In this document: positions 37,029 to 44,968 of the stretch, piece by piece
Layout of the letters: the number at the start of each line of letters is the position of its first letter
How positions within the stretch are numbered: position 1 is the stretch's first letter
DNA from: Bacteroidota bacterium
GTDB taxonomy: Bacteria; Bacteroidota; Bacteroidia; Chitinophagales; Chitinophagaceae
Assembly (NCBI GenBank): GCA_947460175.1
Contig: CANHGW010000016.1
Span: 1-57,136, forward strand
Length of the DNA: 57,136 bases
Direction: 5' to 3'
The notes under the pieces: model-generated
Database searches by the model: none
What the model was told of the DNA's origin: nothing
The model's input: the letters and a program-made list of their open reading frames with translations, nothing else
Program-made: the position numbers and the translations under genes

Positions 37029-37889
37029 TTACTTTTCTGCAACAAATACCATGTAATTCCACAATGAGGATTTGAATGCCTTGCTGAAATTGTAAGAACC
37101 AAATGCATTGTGATATTCAGTATCTGTAATGAATCCTAATTTGTAGTAAACCCACGCCAGTGGAAGCCATTGTTTCTTATTAAGAATGATATTGGCAGTT
37201 GGTTCTACTTCTTTATTCATATTATGAAATTGATGTTTTTTAAACCCTATTGTATGACTGAATTGAGCAAATTCTTTTTCATTGCATAATTCACTCACTG
37301 CCCAGCCATTGATGCCATCAGTATAAACCAATTTGTATTCATCATTGGTATATTCATTTTTTGTCGGGAAATAATCAGCAACTATTAATCTCCCTCCAGG
37401 TTTGAGTAATCGAAAGGCTTCTTTTATGAACTCTTTTTTGTCTGCCGCATGGCACACACTTTCAATAGCCCAAACCACATCAAATGAAGCGTCTTTAAAC
37501 GTAGTGGATGTAAAATCCATTTCTAGGAATTCGACCTTGTTTTCTACTCCTTCTTTTTTAGCATATTCTTTTGCACTTATAATTTGTTTGGGTGTAATTG
37601 TAATGCCTGTAACATTGCACCCATAATGTTTTGCAATGTAAATCGAGCTGCCACCAACTCCACAACCAGCATCGAGTATCTTATATTCACGCTGTATATT
37701 AAGTAAGTTAGCCATCCATTCATTTTGATGAATAACAGCTTCTTGCAGATTTTTTGTTGATTGATTCCAAAAACCAAAATGCATTCCCATGCTTTGATCT
37801 AGATTCCAAAATCGTTTGTAAAACCAATTGGTTCGATGGTAATATGTTACGATACCCTGATTGTCAAATTTTTTGGGTGTTTGGCTCAT
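37029..37889 (-). CDS. Class I SAM-dependent methyltransferase
   Basis: 286 residues. ILDAGCGVGGSSIYIAKHYG is motif I, followed by VTGITITPKQI, DVVWAIESVCHAADKKEFIKEA and RLLKPGGRLIVADYF. The N-terminus (YYHRTNWFYKRFW, SMGMHFGFW) recalls the gamma-tocopherol/sterol/cyclopropane-type small-molecule methyltransferases. The substrate is not known. It is followed by a small membrane protein. The gene runs divergently to nothing, since the LysR gene upstream is on the same strand, 73 bases away. Confidence 0.82.
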   Translation of the reverse strand: MSQTPKKFDNQGIVTYYHRTNWFYKRFWNLDQSMGMHFGFWNQSTKNLQEAVIHQNEWMANLLNIQREYKILDAGCGVGGSSIYIAKHYGCNVTGITITPKQIISAKEYAKKEGVENKVEFLEMDFTSTTFKDASFDVVWAIESVCHAADKKEFIKEAFRLLKPGGRLIVADYFPTKNEYTNDEYKLVYTDGINGWAVSELCNEKEFAQFSHTIGFKKHQFHNMNKEVEPTANIILNKKQWLPLAWVYYKLGFITDTEYHNAFGSYNFSKAFKSSLWNYMVFVAEK

Positions 37890-37962
37890 GTATTATTAAT
37901 TATGGCGTGAAGATAAAAAGTGGAATTCAAGAAGTATCGATTGTGGTCAAATTTGATTTTAT

Positions 37963-38889
37963 TTATTTGTATTGTTCATACCATTTAAAATGATTTTGAA
38001 CAATGATTGATTTTTCTTTTTTTAAATAATTCAGAAAAGCTTCAGAAATTGGAGAATGTTTTTTGCCCTTAAGCCATACCAAACTCCAAGTAGTTTTAAT
38101 TGGGAGCCCTTTAATGGGTATTATTTTCAATTGGTTGTTTATCAGTTCATTTTTAATGCCTATTAACGGCATGATGGAATATCCTAGCCCAGCCAATACA
38201 GCTTGTTTTACAGCTTCATTTGACGTAAGTTCCATTTTTTTCAATACCGCTAAATGATATTTATTAATGTAATTTTCCATTGTTTGTCTTGTGCCAGATC
38301 CCTTTTCTCTGAAAATTAAAGGTAATTTGCTAAGCATGTCATTTGCGTTTTTACCTTTTTCAATTTTGGTGTTGCTATTTCCGACGAGGTATAAGTTGTT
38401 TTGGAGTAAGTCCAATTTTTCAATATTATAGTTTGCAGGTATAATCGAAACCAATGCAAAATCAATTTCATTATTTGATAAACTTTCCAATACTTTTTGC
38501 TTGTTGGTTACGTCCATTATCAGTTCAATGCCATCGTGGTTATTCATGAAATTTGAAAGAAAAAATGGCATTACATACTTGCCTGTAGAGACAATTGAAA
38601 TTTTTAATTTGCCAGTAAGTTGCCCTTTATATGCTAATGTTTTATAGTTGATTGCATATACCTGATTAATAATATGTTCGGCTGCTTGTGCAATCTCTCT
38701 TCCGAAATCTGTTATGTATATTTTTCTACCTATTACCTCTGTCAAAGGTATTTCAAATTGATCTTGTAGATTTTTAAGCTGTATGGATACTGCAGGCTGT
38801 GTCAAATGCAATTCCTCAGCGGCTAATGTGACACTTTCTGTTTTAACTATTTTTAAAAAAATTTGTAATTGGTTGAGTGTGTAATTCAT
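37963..38889 (-). CDS. LysR family transcriptional regulator
   Basis: 308 residues. The N-terminal winged helix-turn-helix reads LNQLQIFLKIVKTESVTLAAEELHLTQPAVSIQLKNLQ, and the rest is a periplasmic-binding-like effector domain (LKISIVSTGKYVMPFFL onward; PLIFREKGSGTRQTMENY). It diverges from the isocitrate dehydrogenase gene, 89 bases away, and is a candidate regulator of it and of itself. Confidence 0.9.
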   Translation of the reverse strand: MNYTLNQLQIFLKIVKTESVTLAAEELHLTQPAVSIQLKNLQDQFEIPLTEVIGRKIYITDFGREIAQAAEHIINQVYAINYKTLAYKGQLTGKLKISIVSTGKYVMPFFLSNFMNNHDGIELIMDVTNKQKVLESLSNNEIDFALVSIIPANYNIEKLDLLQNNLYLVGNSNTKIEKGKNANDMLSKLPLIFREKGSGTRQTMENYINKYHLAVLKKMELTSNEAVKQAVLAGLGYSIMPLIGIKNELINNQLKIIPIKGLPIKTTWSLVWLKGKKHSPISEAFLNYLKKEKSIIVQNHFKWYEQYK

Positions 38890-38890
38890 A

Positions 38891-38912
38891 AATAATATTA
38901 ATGTATATTATT
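38891..38912. promoter_or_regulatory. Inverted repeat in the lysR-icd intergenic region
   Basis: AATAATAT and ATATTATT are perfect 8-base arms around 6 bases. The repeat overlaps the expected start of the lysR transcript and is a candidate LysR binding site. Confidence 0.55.
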
Positions 38913-38913
38913 A

Positions 38914-38921
38914 CAAATATA
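38914..38921 (-). promoter_or_regulatory. -7 promoter box of lysR
   Basis: TATATTTG on the minus strand, 24 bases before the ATG at 38889, with a TTG 22 bases further up. Confidence 0.55.
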
Positions 38922-38947
38922 AATAAAAATATATAATACATTTCAAT

Positions 38948-38955
38948 CACTTTTG
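38948..38955 (+). promoter_or_regulatory. Near-consensus -7 box of icd
   Basis: CACTTTTG, one base off TAnnTTTG, 23 bases before the icd ATG at 38979. Confidence 0.35.
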
Positions 38956-38978
38956 CACTCAATTAAAAAAAGATTCAA

Positions 38979-40415
38979 ATGACAACAATTACAATTGCAA
39001 AAGGAGATGGTATAGGACCTGAAATAATGGACGCTACATTAGAAATTTTAAAAGCTTCCGGTGCTCAACTAGAAGTTGAGGAGATTAAAATTGGCGAAAA
39101 AGTTTATTTGTCTGGCAACACGTCGGGTATTGCCCCTGAATCGTGGGAAGTTATTCGAAAAAATAAAGTGTTTTTAAAAGCACCCATTACCACTCCACAA
39201 GGGGGAGGTTATAAGAGTTTGAATGTTACTACCCGTAAATTTTTAGGATTATATTCGAACGTAAGACCTTGTATGAGTTTGCATCCTTTTGTAAGTACAA
39301 AACACCCGGTAATGGATATGGTCATTGTACGTGAAAATGAAGAGGATTTATATGCAGGTATTGAACATCAACAAACAGATGAAGTTGTGCAGTGTTTGAA
39401 ATTAATCAGTCGGCCAGGTTGTGAAAAAATTATTCGATATGCATTTGAATATGCGAAGCAACAAAATCGTAAGAAAGTTACTTGTTTTTCAAAAGACAAT
39501 ATAATGAAACAAACTGATGGTTTGTTTCATCAGGTGTTTAATGAGATTGCAGCTGAATATCCATCTATCCAACACGAACATTGGATTGTAGATATTGGTG
39601 CTGCTAAGGTTGCTGATACACCCGAAGATTTTGATGTGATAGTAATGCCCAATTTGTATGGTGATATTATTTCAGATATAGCGGCTCAAATTACGGGTTC
39701 AGTTGGTCTCGCTGGCTCTGCAAACATTGGTGAAGAATGTGCTATGTTTGAAGCCATCCATGGAACAGCACCCGATATAGGAGGTAAAAATATTGCCAAT
39801 CCTTCTGGACTTTTACAAGGTGCAATCATGATGCTAAATCACATAGGTCAAACATCCGTAGCCGAAAAAATTCAAAATGCTTGGCTAAAAACTATTGAAG
39901 ATGGAATTCATACATCTGATATTTATAAAGAAGATGTAAGTACTCAGAAGGTTGGAACCAAGGAGTTTGCACAGGCAGTTATTGAGCGTCTTGGACAAGA
40001 GCCAACACAACTAACCCCTGTACATTTTTCCAATAGTGAAGCTTTAAATCTACCCAAATACAAGCGAAAACCATCAGCAAAAAAAGAATTAGTTGGTGTA
40101 GATGTTTTTGTTCATTGGTCTGGATCAAATCCAAATGAATTAGCTGATATTATTCAGAAAATTGAACCTCAAGGTATTCAGTTATCAATGATTACAAATA
40201 GAGGGATTAAAGTTTGGCCTGATGGATTTAAAGAAACATTTTGTACCGATCATTGGAGATGTAGATTTAAACCAATGAATGATTCATCTATATCTAAATC
40301 TTCCATTATATCAATTTTAGAAAAGGCAAACAATAGTCATGTTGATGTGATTAAAACTGAAAACCTATATACTTTTGATGGAAAAGCAGGGTATTCATTA
40401 GGGCAAGGACAATAA
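38979..40415 (+). CDS. icd: Isocitrate dehydrogenase, long NADP-type
   Basis: 478 residues. It decarboxylates isocitrate to 2-oxoglutarate in the TCA cycle. GDGIGPEIMDATLEIL, LKAPITTPQGGGYKSLNVTTRK (substrate-binding), VRENEEDLYAGIEH, NLYGDIISDIAAQITGSVGLAGSANIG and EAIHGTAPDIGGKNIANPSG are the family core. Beyond about residue 340 it has the C-terminal extension (HWSGSNPNELADIIQ, ITNRGIKVWPDGF) of the Thermus-type long enzymes. It heads an operon with an 80-residue protein, DUF6671 and tsaC. Confidence 0.92.
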   Translation: MTTITIAKGDGIGPEIMDATLEILKASGAQLEVEEIKIGEKVYLSGNTSGIAPESWEVIRKNKVFLKAPITTPQGGGYKSLNVTTRKFLGLYSNVRPCMSLHPFVSTKHPVMDMVIVRENEEDLYAGIEHQQTDEVVQCLKLISRPGCEKIIRYAFEYAKQQNRKKVTCFSKDNIMKQTDGLFHQVFNEIAAEYPSIQHEHWIVDIGAAKVADTPEDFDVIVMPNLYGDIISDIAAQITGSVGLAGSANIGEECAMFEAIHGTAPDIGGKNIANPSGLLQGAIMMLNHIGQTSVAEKIQNAWLKTIEDGIHTSDIYKEDVSTQKVGTKEFAQAVIERLGQEPTQLTPVHFSNSEALNLPKYKRKPSAKKELVGVDVFVHWSGSNPNELADIIQKIEPQGIQLSMITNRGIKVWPDGFKETFCTDHWRCRFKPMNDSSISKSSIISILEKANNSHVDVIKTENLYTFDGKAGYSLGQGQ

Positions 40416-40429
40416 AAATAGTAGTACAT

Positions 40430-40672
40430 ATGAATATACAACTTATTAAAGGTCATTTTGAACCAAACGATGCAATTGAACTATTGACTCATATGATACA
40501 TGTAAAAATTAAATATCATGAAAATAAAATGAATGGTATGCAAAATGAAAAAGATTTGAAAGATATAGATGCTCGTATTATCAATTTGCAAAAGGATTTG
40601 TATGAAATTAAAAAATATATAAGTTCAAAAAAACAATTAATATCATTGCATTCGATTGTAGGCATTGAATAA
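40430..40672 (+). CDS. Small protein of unknown function, 80 residues
   Basis: It lies 14 bases after icd. The sequence is helical: an N-terminal beta-like stretch (NIQLIKGHF), then LLTHMIHVKIKYHE and a coiled-coil-like segment DIDARIINLQKDLYEIKKYI. I have a sense of similar short proteins in other Bacteroidota, but no name. The codon use and position are like its neighbours, so it is probably real. Confidence 0.7.
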   Translation: MNIQLIKGHFEPNDAIELLTHMIHVKIKYHENKMNGMQNEKDLKDIDARIINLQKDLYEIKKYISSKKQLISLHSIVGIE

Positions 40673-40689
40673 ACTAATTTGATTATAGG

Positions 40690-41526
40690 ATGTTTAAAGA
40701 TAGGATGTTGCTTATTGCAACAAAACATGAAAAGGAAAAAGTAATTGCGCCTCTATTGGGGAAAGAATTAGGAGTGCAATGTATTGTGTCTACTGATTTT
40801 GACACTGATGCTTTAGGTACTTTTACTGGTGAAATAGATAGAGTAGATGATCCATTGGAAACTGCTCGCCAAAAATGTTTCAAAGCAATGGAATTAGCTG
40901 ATTGTGATTTAGCTATTGCAAGTGAAGGTTCATTTGGACCACATCCATCTTTAATATTTGCGCAATCTGATGATGAATTGCTTATGTTTATAGATAAAAA
41001 AAATGACCTAGAGATTTTTACAAGAGTCATTACAACAGATACCAATTTCAACGCCTCAGAGATTCGAACAAAACAAGAATTAAAGGATTTTGCCTTCAAA
41101 GCAAATTTTCCATCTCACGGACTAATTATAAGAAAGTCAAAAAATGATTATTCTGCTATTGAAAAAGGTATTACAAACTGGCAACATTTATCTGATATAT
41201 TTAACAAGTATCTCAATGATTTTGGAAGTGTGTATGTTGAAACAGATATGCGTGCTATGTATAACCCAACACGAATGAAAGTAATTGAGGCTGCTACAGA
41301 AAAGTTAATAAAGAAAATTAACTCTTATTGTCCGGTTTGTAATACGCCGGGTTTAGGCATCACTGCAGTAAAGGAAGGGCTACCTTGTAATCTATGCGGT
41401 TATCCTACACGTTCTATTTTAAGTTATATTTATACTTGTCAAAAGTGTAATTTTGAAAAAGATGAAAAATATCCAAATCAAAAACAAACTGAAGATCCTA
41501 TGTATTGTGATCGATGTAACCCATAA
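40690..41526 (+). CDS. DUF6671-like protein with C-terminal zinc ribbons
   Basis: 278 residues. The N-terminus (LLIATKHEKEKVIAPLLGKELGVQC, TDFDTDALGTFTGEIDR, AIASEGSFGPHP) matches the DUF6671 group as I know it. The last about 70 residues have four CxxC pairs (CPVC, CNLC, CQKC, CDRC) that should bind two zinc ions. Function is unknown. It lies 17 bases after the 80-residue gene and 9 bases before tsaC. A second ATG four codons in is an alternative start. Confidence 0.75.
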   Translation: MFKDRMLLIATKHEKEKVIAPLLGKELGVQCIVSTDFDTDALGTFTGEIDRVDDPLETARQKCFKAMELADCDLAIASEGSFGPHPSLIFAQSDDELLMFIDKKNDLEIFTRVITTDTNFNASEIRTKQELKDFAFKANFPSHGLIIRKSKNDYSAIEKGITNWQHLSDIFNKYLNDFGSVYVETDMRAMYNPTRMKVIEAATEKLIKKINSYCPVCNTPGLGITAVKEGLPCNLCGYPTRSILSYIYTCQKCNFEKDEKYPNQKQTEDPMYCDRCNP

Positions 41527-41535
41527 TAAACTCAA

Positions 41536-42492
41536 TTGATTACAACTGATATTAATAAAGCCATTCAACAACTCAATCGAAATGAATTAGTTGCTATTCC
41601 TACTGAAACTGTGTATGGGTTAGCTGCAAATGCTTTAAGTTCATTGGCTGTTGAAAAAATATTTAAATTAAAACAGCGGCCATTTTATAATCCATTGATA
41701 GTTCATATAAAATCTATAAATGAATTAGAAACTATAGCTTGTGATATCCCATTGAGCGCTTTGAAATTAGCTGCCGCATTTTGGCCAGGTCCACTAACCT
41801 TGGTATTGAAAAAGCAAAAACACATTCCAACTATTGTTACTGCTGGTAAGGATACTGTTGCTATTCGTATGCCCAATCACCCAATAGCTTTATCACTTTT
41901 AAGTCAATTGGAATTTCCATTGGCTGCACCCAGTGCAAATCCTTTTGGGTCAATTAGCCCAACCAATGCCGAGCATGTATTGAATTATTTTGGAGATGCT
42001 TTAGAGGTGATATTAGATGGCGGTGAATGTGAAATGGGAATTGAATCAACAATCATTGGGTTTGAAGAGAATCAACCAATACTTTATAGATTAGGTACTA
42101 TTACGTTAAAAGAGATTGAAGACGTTGTAGGGGTTGTAAAAATGAAAACAACGAATGATGTAAATCCTGAAGCGCCTGGAATGATATTACGACATTACGC
42201 ACCTAAAACAAAAACACTCTTAACCGATGATTTATTAGATTGTATGAGTCAACATCATGGTATGAAAATAGGTGTAATTAAATTTTCAGGTGAAATGACT
42301 TACACAACTATAGATCAACTTGAAATATTATCGCCTAAAGGGAGCTTAAACGAAGCAGCTAAAAAGTTGTATGCATCTATGCATCGACTCGATCAGTACA
42401 ATTTAGATTTGATAATTATGGAAAGATTTCCAGATGAAGGACTTGGTAAAACAATAAATGATAAATTGTTACGAGCTACTTATAATCGTTGA
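41536..42492 (+). CDS. tsaC: Threonylcarbamoyl-AMP synthase, Sua5 type
   Basis: 318 residues, starting at a TTG; there is no ATG near the beginning and the Sua5 fold needs this N-terminus. It makes threonylcarbamoyl-AMP for t6A37 of tRNA. The YrdC domain has IPTETVYGLAANAL, KLKQRPFYNPLIVHI, FWPGPLTLVL, VAIRMPNHP and PLAAPSANPFGSISPTNAEHV. After ESTIIGF, the extra C-terminal Sua5 domain (about 200-318) begins with PGMILRHYAPKT. Last gene of the icd operon. Confidence 0.9.
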   Translation: MITTDINKAIQQLNRNELVAIPTETVYGLAANALSSLAVEKIFKLKQRPFYNPLIVHIKSINELETIACDIPLSALKLAAAFWPGPLTLVLKKQKHIPTIVTAGKDTVAIRMPNHPIALSLLSQLEFPLAAPSANPFGSISPTNAEHVLNYFGDALEVILDGGECEMGIESTIIGFEENQPILYRLGTITLKEIEDVVGVVKMKTTNDVNPEAPGMILRHYAPKTKTLLTDDLLDCMSQHHGMKIGVIKFSGEMTYTTIDQLEILSPKGSLNEAAKKLYASMHRLDQYNLDLIIMERFPDEGLGKTINDKLLRATYNR

Positions 42493-42495
42493 TTT

Positions 42496-42518
42496 TACAC
42501 CTGATTTTGGGTGTTTTA
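42496..42518 (+). terminator. Weak terminator after tsaC
   Basis: ACACC and GGTGT with an 8-base loop and four T after. The stem is short. Confidence 0.35.
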
Positions 42519-42616
42519 TTCAATAGACCTGGTTGAAATAAAAATTACAATTCGTTATCTTTATATAATAAATAAGGTTGTTTGCTTTGAAGGAATAATC
42601 TTTTGTTGCTAAAGCA

Positions 42617-42644
42617 TTGTTTGGCAAACAAACACGCATGTGTT
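42617..42644. repeat. Two adjacent palindromes upstream of the PLD-like gene
   Basis: TTGTTTG-g-CAAACAA (42617-42631), then AACAC-gcat-GTGTT (42631-42644), in the 229-base gap before 42722. They could be protein binding sites or fold in RNA. The rest of the gap shows nothing else. Confidence 0.45.
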
Positions 42645-42721
42645 CTAAAATAACAATTAGAAATTTATTCAATCATTCGTTACCTTAATTTTTTAATTTA
42701 GTTTTACTGATATTTATTTTT

Positions 42722-44266
42722 ATGAAGTCAGTTATTTTTCAAAAAGGAATCATAGTTTTTTTTATACTTTTTATTTCTTCATGTACAAGTAGTTCTGATC
42801 AAGTACCTGCTCAAGAAAAAGATTTTTGTTCTCAAATTCATGAAACCTCAAAGCCAGATTTATCCAACGAATTATTGCCATATGATTCGTTGATGAATCA
42901 TCGGACAGGAGTATATGTTTTAGAAGATGGAGGAGGTTCCTTGGTTACACGTGCTTGGCTGTGTGAGAATGCAGAAAAGTCCATTGATATTCAATATTTT
43001 ATTTTTAGTACAGATAATGTTGGGTTAATTGCTTGCGATTATTTAGTGAGAGCCGCAGATAGAGGTATTAAAGTTCGAATCATTGTGGATGACATCATGG
43101 TTGAAGCCGGTGTACATGAAATTCTAACAATGGATTCGCATGAAAATATCGAAATCAAAGTTTATAATCCTGGTGTGAATTTAGGTAAAAATATTTTTAA
43201 GAAGTTATCACAATTTGCATTTCATTTTAATAAATCTAATCAACGAATGCATAATAAAACATTCATTGTAGATAATAAAGTAGCTATAACAGGTGGGCGT
43301 AATATAGCAGATGAATACTTTGATTATGATCATGAATATAATTTCAGAGATCGAGATGTATTGCTCATTGGTAAAACACCAACAGATATAACACGCTCAT
43401 TTGAAGACTATTGGAATAGCACCTTGTGCCAGCCTGTGGCTAACTTAATAGAAGATAAAACATTGAATTCTGCTGATACTACAAGGTTTGAACGATTGCA
43501 TCAGTATGCATGTAATCCGGATAACTTTTGGCCTCAAGTAAAAAATCAAATTAAGAATCTTCCAAAAACATTTGATAGTATTCGAATCAATGGAAAATTA
43601 ATTTGGACCAATAGTGTTCAGTTTATTTCTGATATGCCAGGCAAAAATGATGGTAAAAGTGGATTGCATGGCGGCGGCATTACAACAGATGTATTGACAG
43701 ATTTAATTAAGAATGCGCATTCGACAGTTGATATTCAAAGTCCATATTTAATTGTCACAAAAGAAGGATTGAGTTTATTTGAAGAAGCAGTCAGTCGAGG
43801 GGTAGAAGTCAATATTCTTACGAATAGTTTAGCTTCTACAGATAATGTAGAAGCATTCAGTGCCTATCAAAAATGTAGGTCTCAACTATTAAATGCTGGC
43901 GTTAAATTGTTTGAATACAAACCTGATGCAGCAATTAGAATTCAAATGCTTACAGGTGCCTTGCAAAAAGAAATTAATTATGCACCTATATTTGGTATGC
44001 ATGCCAAATCTATGGTAGTGGACCATCATATCACTGTTATTGGTACATTTAATCTTGATCCACGTAGTGCTAATTTGAATACTGAATGTTTTGCTTTAAT
44101 CAATGATACGACGATAGCTAAAAGTGTATTAAATGGTATGCAACAAGAATATTTACCTGAGAATTCATGGCAAACAACGAACAGTTTCAATCCTGATAGT
44201 GAAGTAGGAAAATGGAAAAGGTTGAAAACGTTTACCCGAAAACTGGTTCCTAAAAGTATTTTGTGA
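42722..44266 (+). CDS. Phospholipase D-like lipoprotein
   Basis: 514 residues. The signal peptide ends in ILFISSC, a lipobox. Both HKD motifs are intact: HNKTFIVD (His177, Lys179, Asp184) followed by GGRNIADEYFD, and HAKSMVVD followed by GTFNLDPRSANLNTE. It resembles the cardiolipin synthase/YmdC (ClsC) type of PLD enzyme, here as a lipoprotein. It probably works on phospholipids at the inner or outer membrane. It stands alone, with two palindromes upstream. Confidence 0.87.
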   Translation: MKSVIFQKGIIVFFILFISSCTSSSDQVPAQEKDFCSQIHETSKPDLSNELLPYDSLMNHRTGVYVLEDGGGSLVTRAWLCENAEKSIDIQYFIFSTDNVGLIACDYLVRAADRGIKVRIIVDDIMVEAGVHEILTMDSHENIEIKVYNPGVNLGKNIFKKLSQFAFHFNKSNQRMHNKTFIVDNKVAITGGRNIADEYFDYDHEYNFRDRDVLLIGKTPTDITRSFEDYWNSTLCQPVANLIEDKTLNSADTTRFERLHQYACNPDNFWPQVKNQIKNLPKTFDSIRINGKLIWTNSVQFISDMPGKNDGKSGLHGGGITTDVLTDLIKNAHSTVDIQSPYLIVTKEGLSLFEEAVSRGVEVNILTNSLASTDNVEAFSAYQKCRSQLLNAGVKLFEYKPDAAIRIQMLTGALQKEINYAPIFGMHAKSMVVDHHITVIGTFNLDPRSANLNTECFALINDTTIAKSVLNGMQQEYLPENSWQTTNSFNPDSEVGKWKRLKTFTRKLVPKSIL

Positions 44267-44374
44267 TTTGTTGTGTTTATTACAGATATCGATGTTATGC
44301 AGGTAAGTTATACAAATTTAACATACATGTTTTTAAACTATTATACTATATTTATAACCTTAAAATAAATTTGT

Positions 44375-44929
44375 ATGAATAAGCTTTTTTTATCTCTTGT
44401 TACTGTAATTTTTATATCATGTCTATCCTTTGAAACGTCTTTTGCACAAAAATTTATTGAATATAAAGTGAATGGGGTTGCATACAAAGCTGTTGATGAT
44501 CAATTTATTTCTTTTATAACAAAAAGAACTACAACTAAGGAAGATGATACTGAGCAAACTATTTGCAAGTATTTTACTGCAAGTATATCTGGTATTTATA
44601 ACTTTTTATATACATTGGAATTCGAAGTAAATGTTGATACTAATTATAAAGTTAAGAATGACGTTTTTAAACTTGGTGAAAGTATTGAATTTTATGAGAA
44701 GTTGCCAATAGCACATATCAATTTAATCAAACATCCTACTTCTGACACATATGAGTTTTATTCATCAGAGAAAGGCACAAAAGGGAATGTTACTATTACA
44801 AAGGTTGATGGGGATTGGATAGAAGGGACTTTTGAAGGTGACATGGTTCCTCAATATCCATTAACATCTAAAGTGCCTGTAAAAGTAACTGAAGGGAAAT
44901 TTAGATTTCCGATAGAAATACTTGATTAG
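44375..44929 (+). CDS. Secreted protein of unknown function, 184 residues
   Basis: The signal peptide (MNKLFLSLVTVIFISCLSF...FAQ) is clear. The mature part begins with a strand-rich stretch (KFIEYKVNGVAYKAVDDQ) and ends with GNVTITKVDGDWIEGTFEGDM, a pattern like beta-sandwich DUF6252-type proteins, which I cannot confirm. It converges with the TonB receptor gene, with 39 bases between stops. Confidence 0.65.
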   Translation: MNKLFLSLVTVIFISCLSFETSFAQKFIEYKVNGVAYKAVDDQFISFITKRTTTKEDDTEQTICKYFTASISGIYNFLYTLEFEVNVDTNYKVKNDVFKLGESIEFYEKLPIAHINLIKHPTSDTYEFYSSEKGTKGNVTITKVDGDWIEGTFEGDMVPQYPLTSKVPVKVTEGKFRFPIEILD

Positions 44930-44968
44930 ATTCTCATCATATTGCTAATTGTAAAGTGAGTTGATTTC

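Noticed and set aside
44366-44373. TAAATTTG just before the ATG at 44375
   Set aside because: It ends one base before the ATG. A transcript from it would start inside the signal peptide, so it is probably chance.
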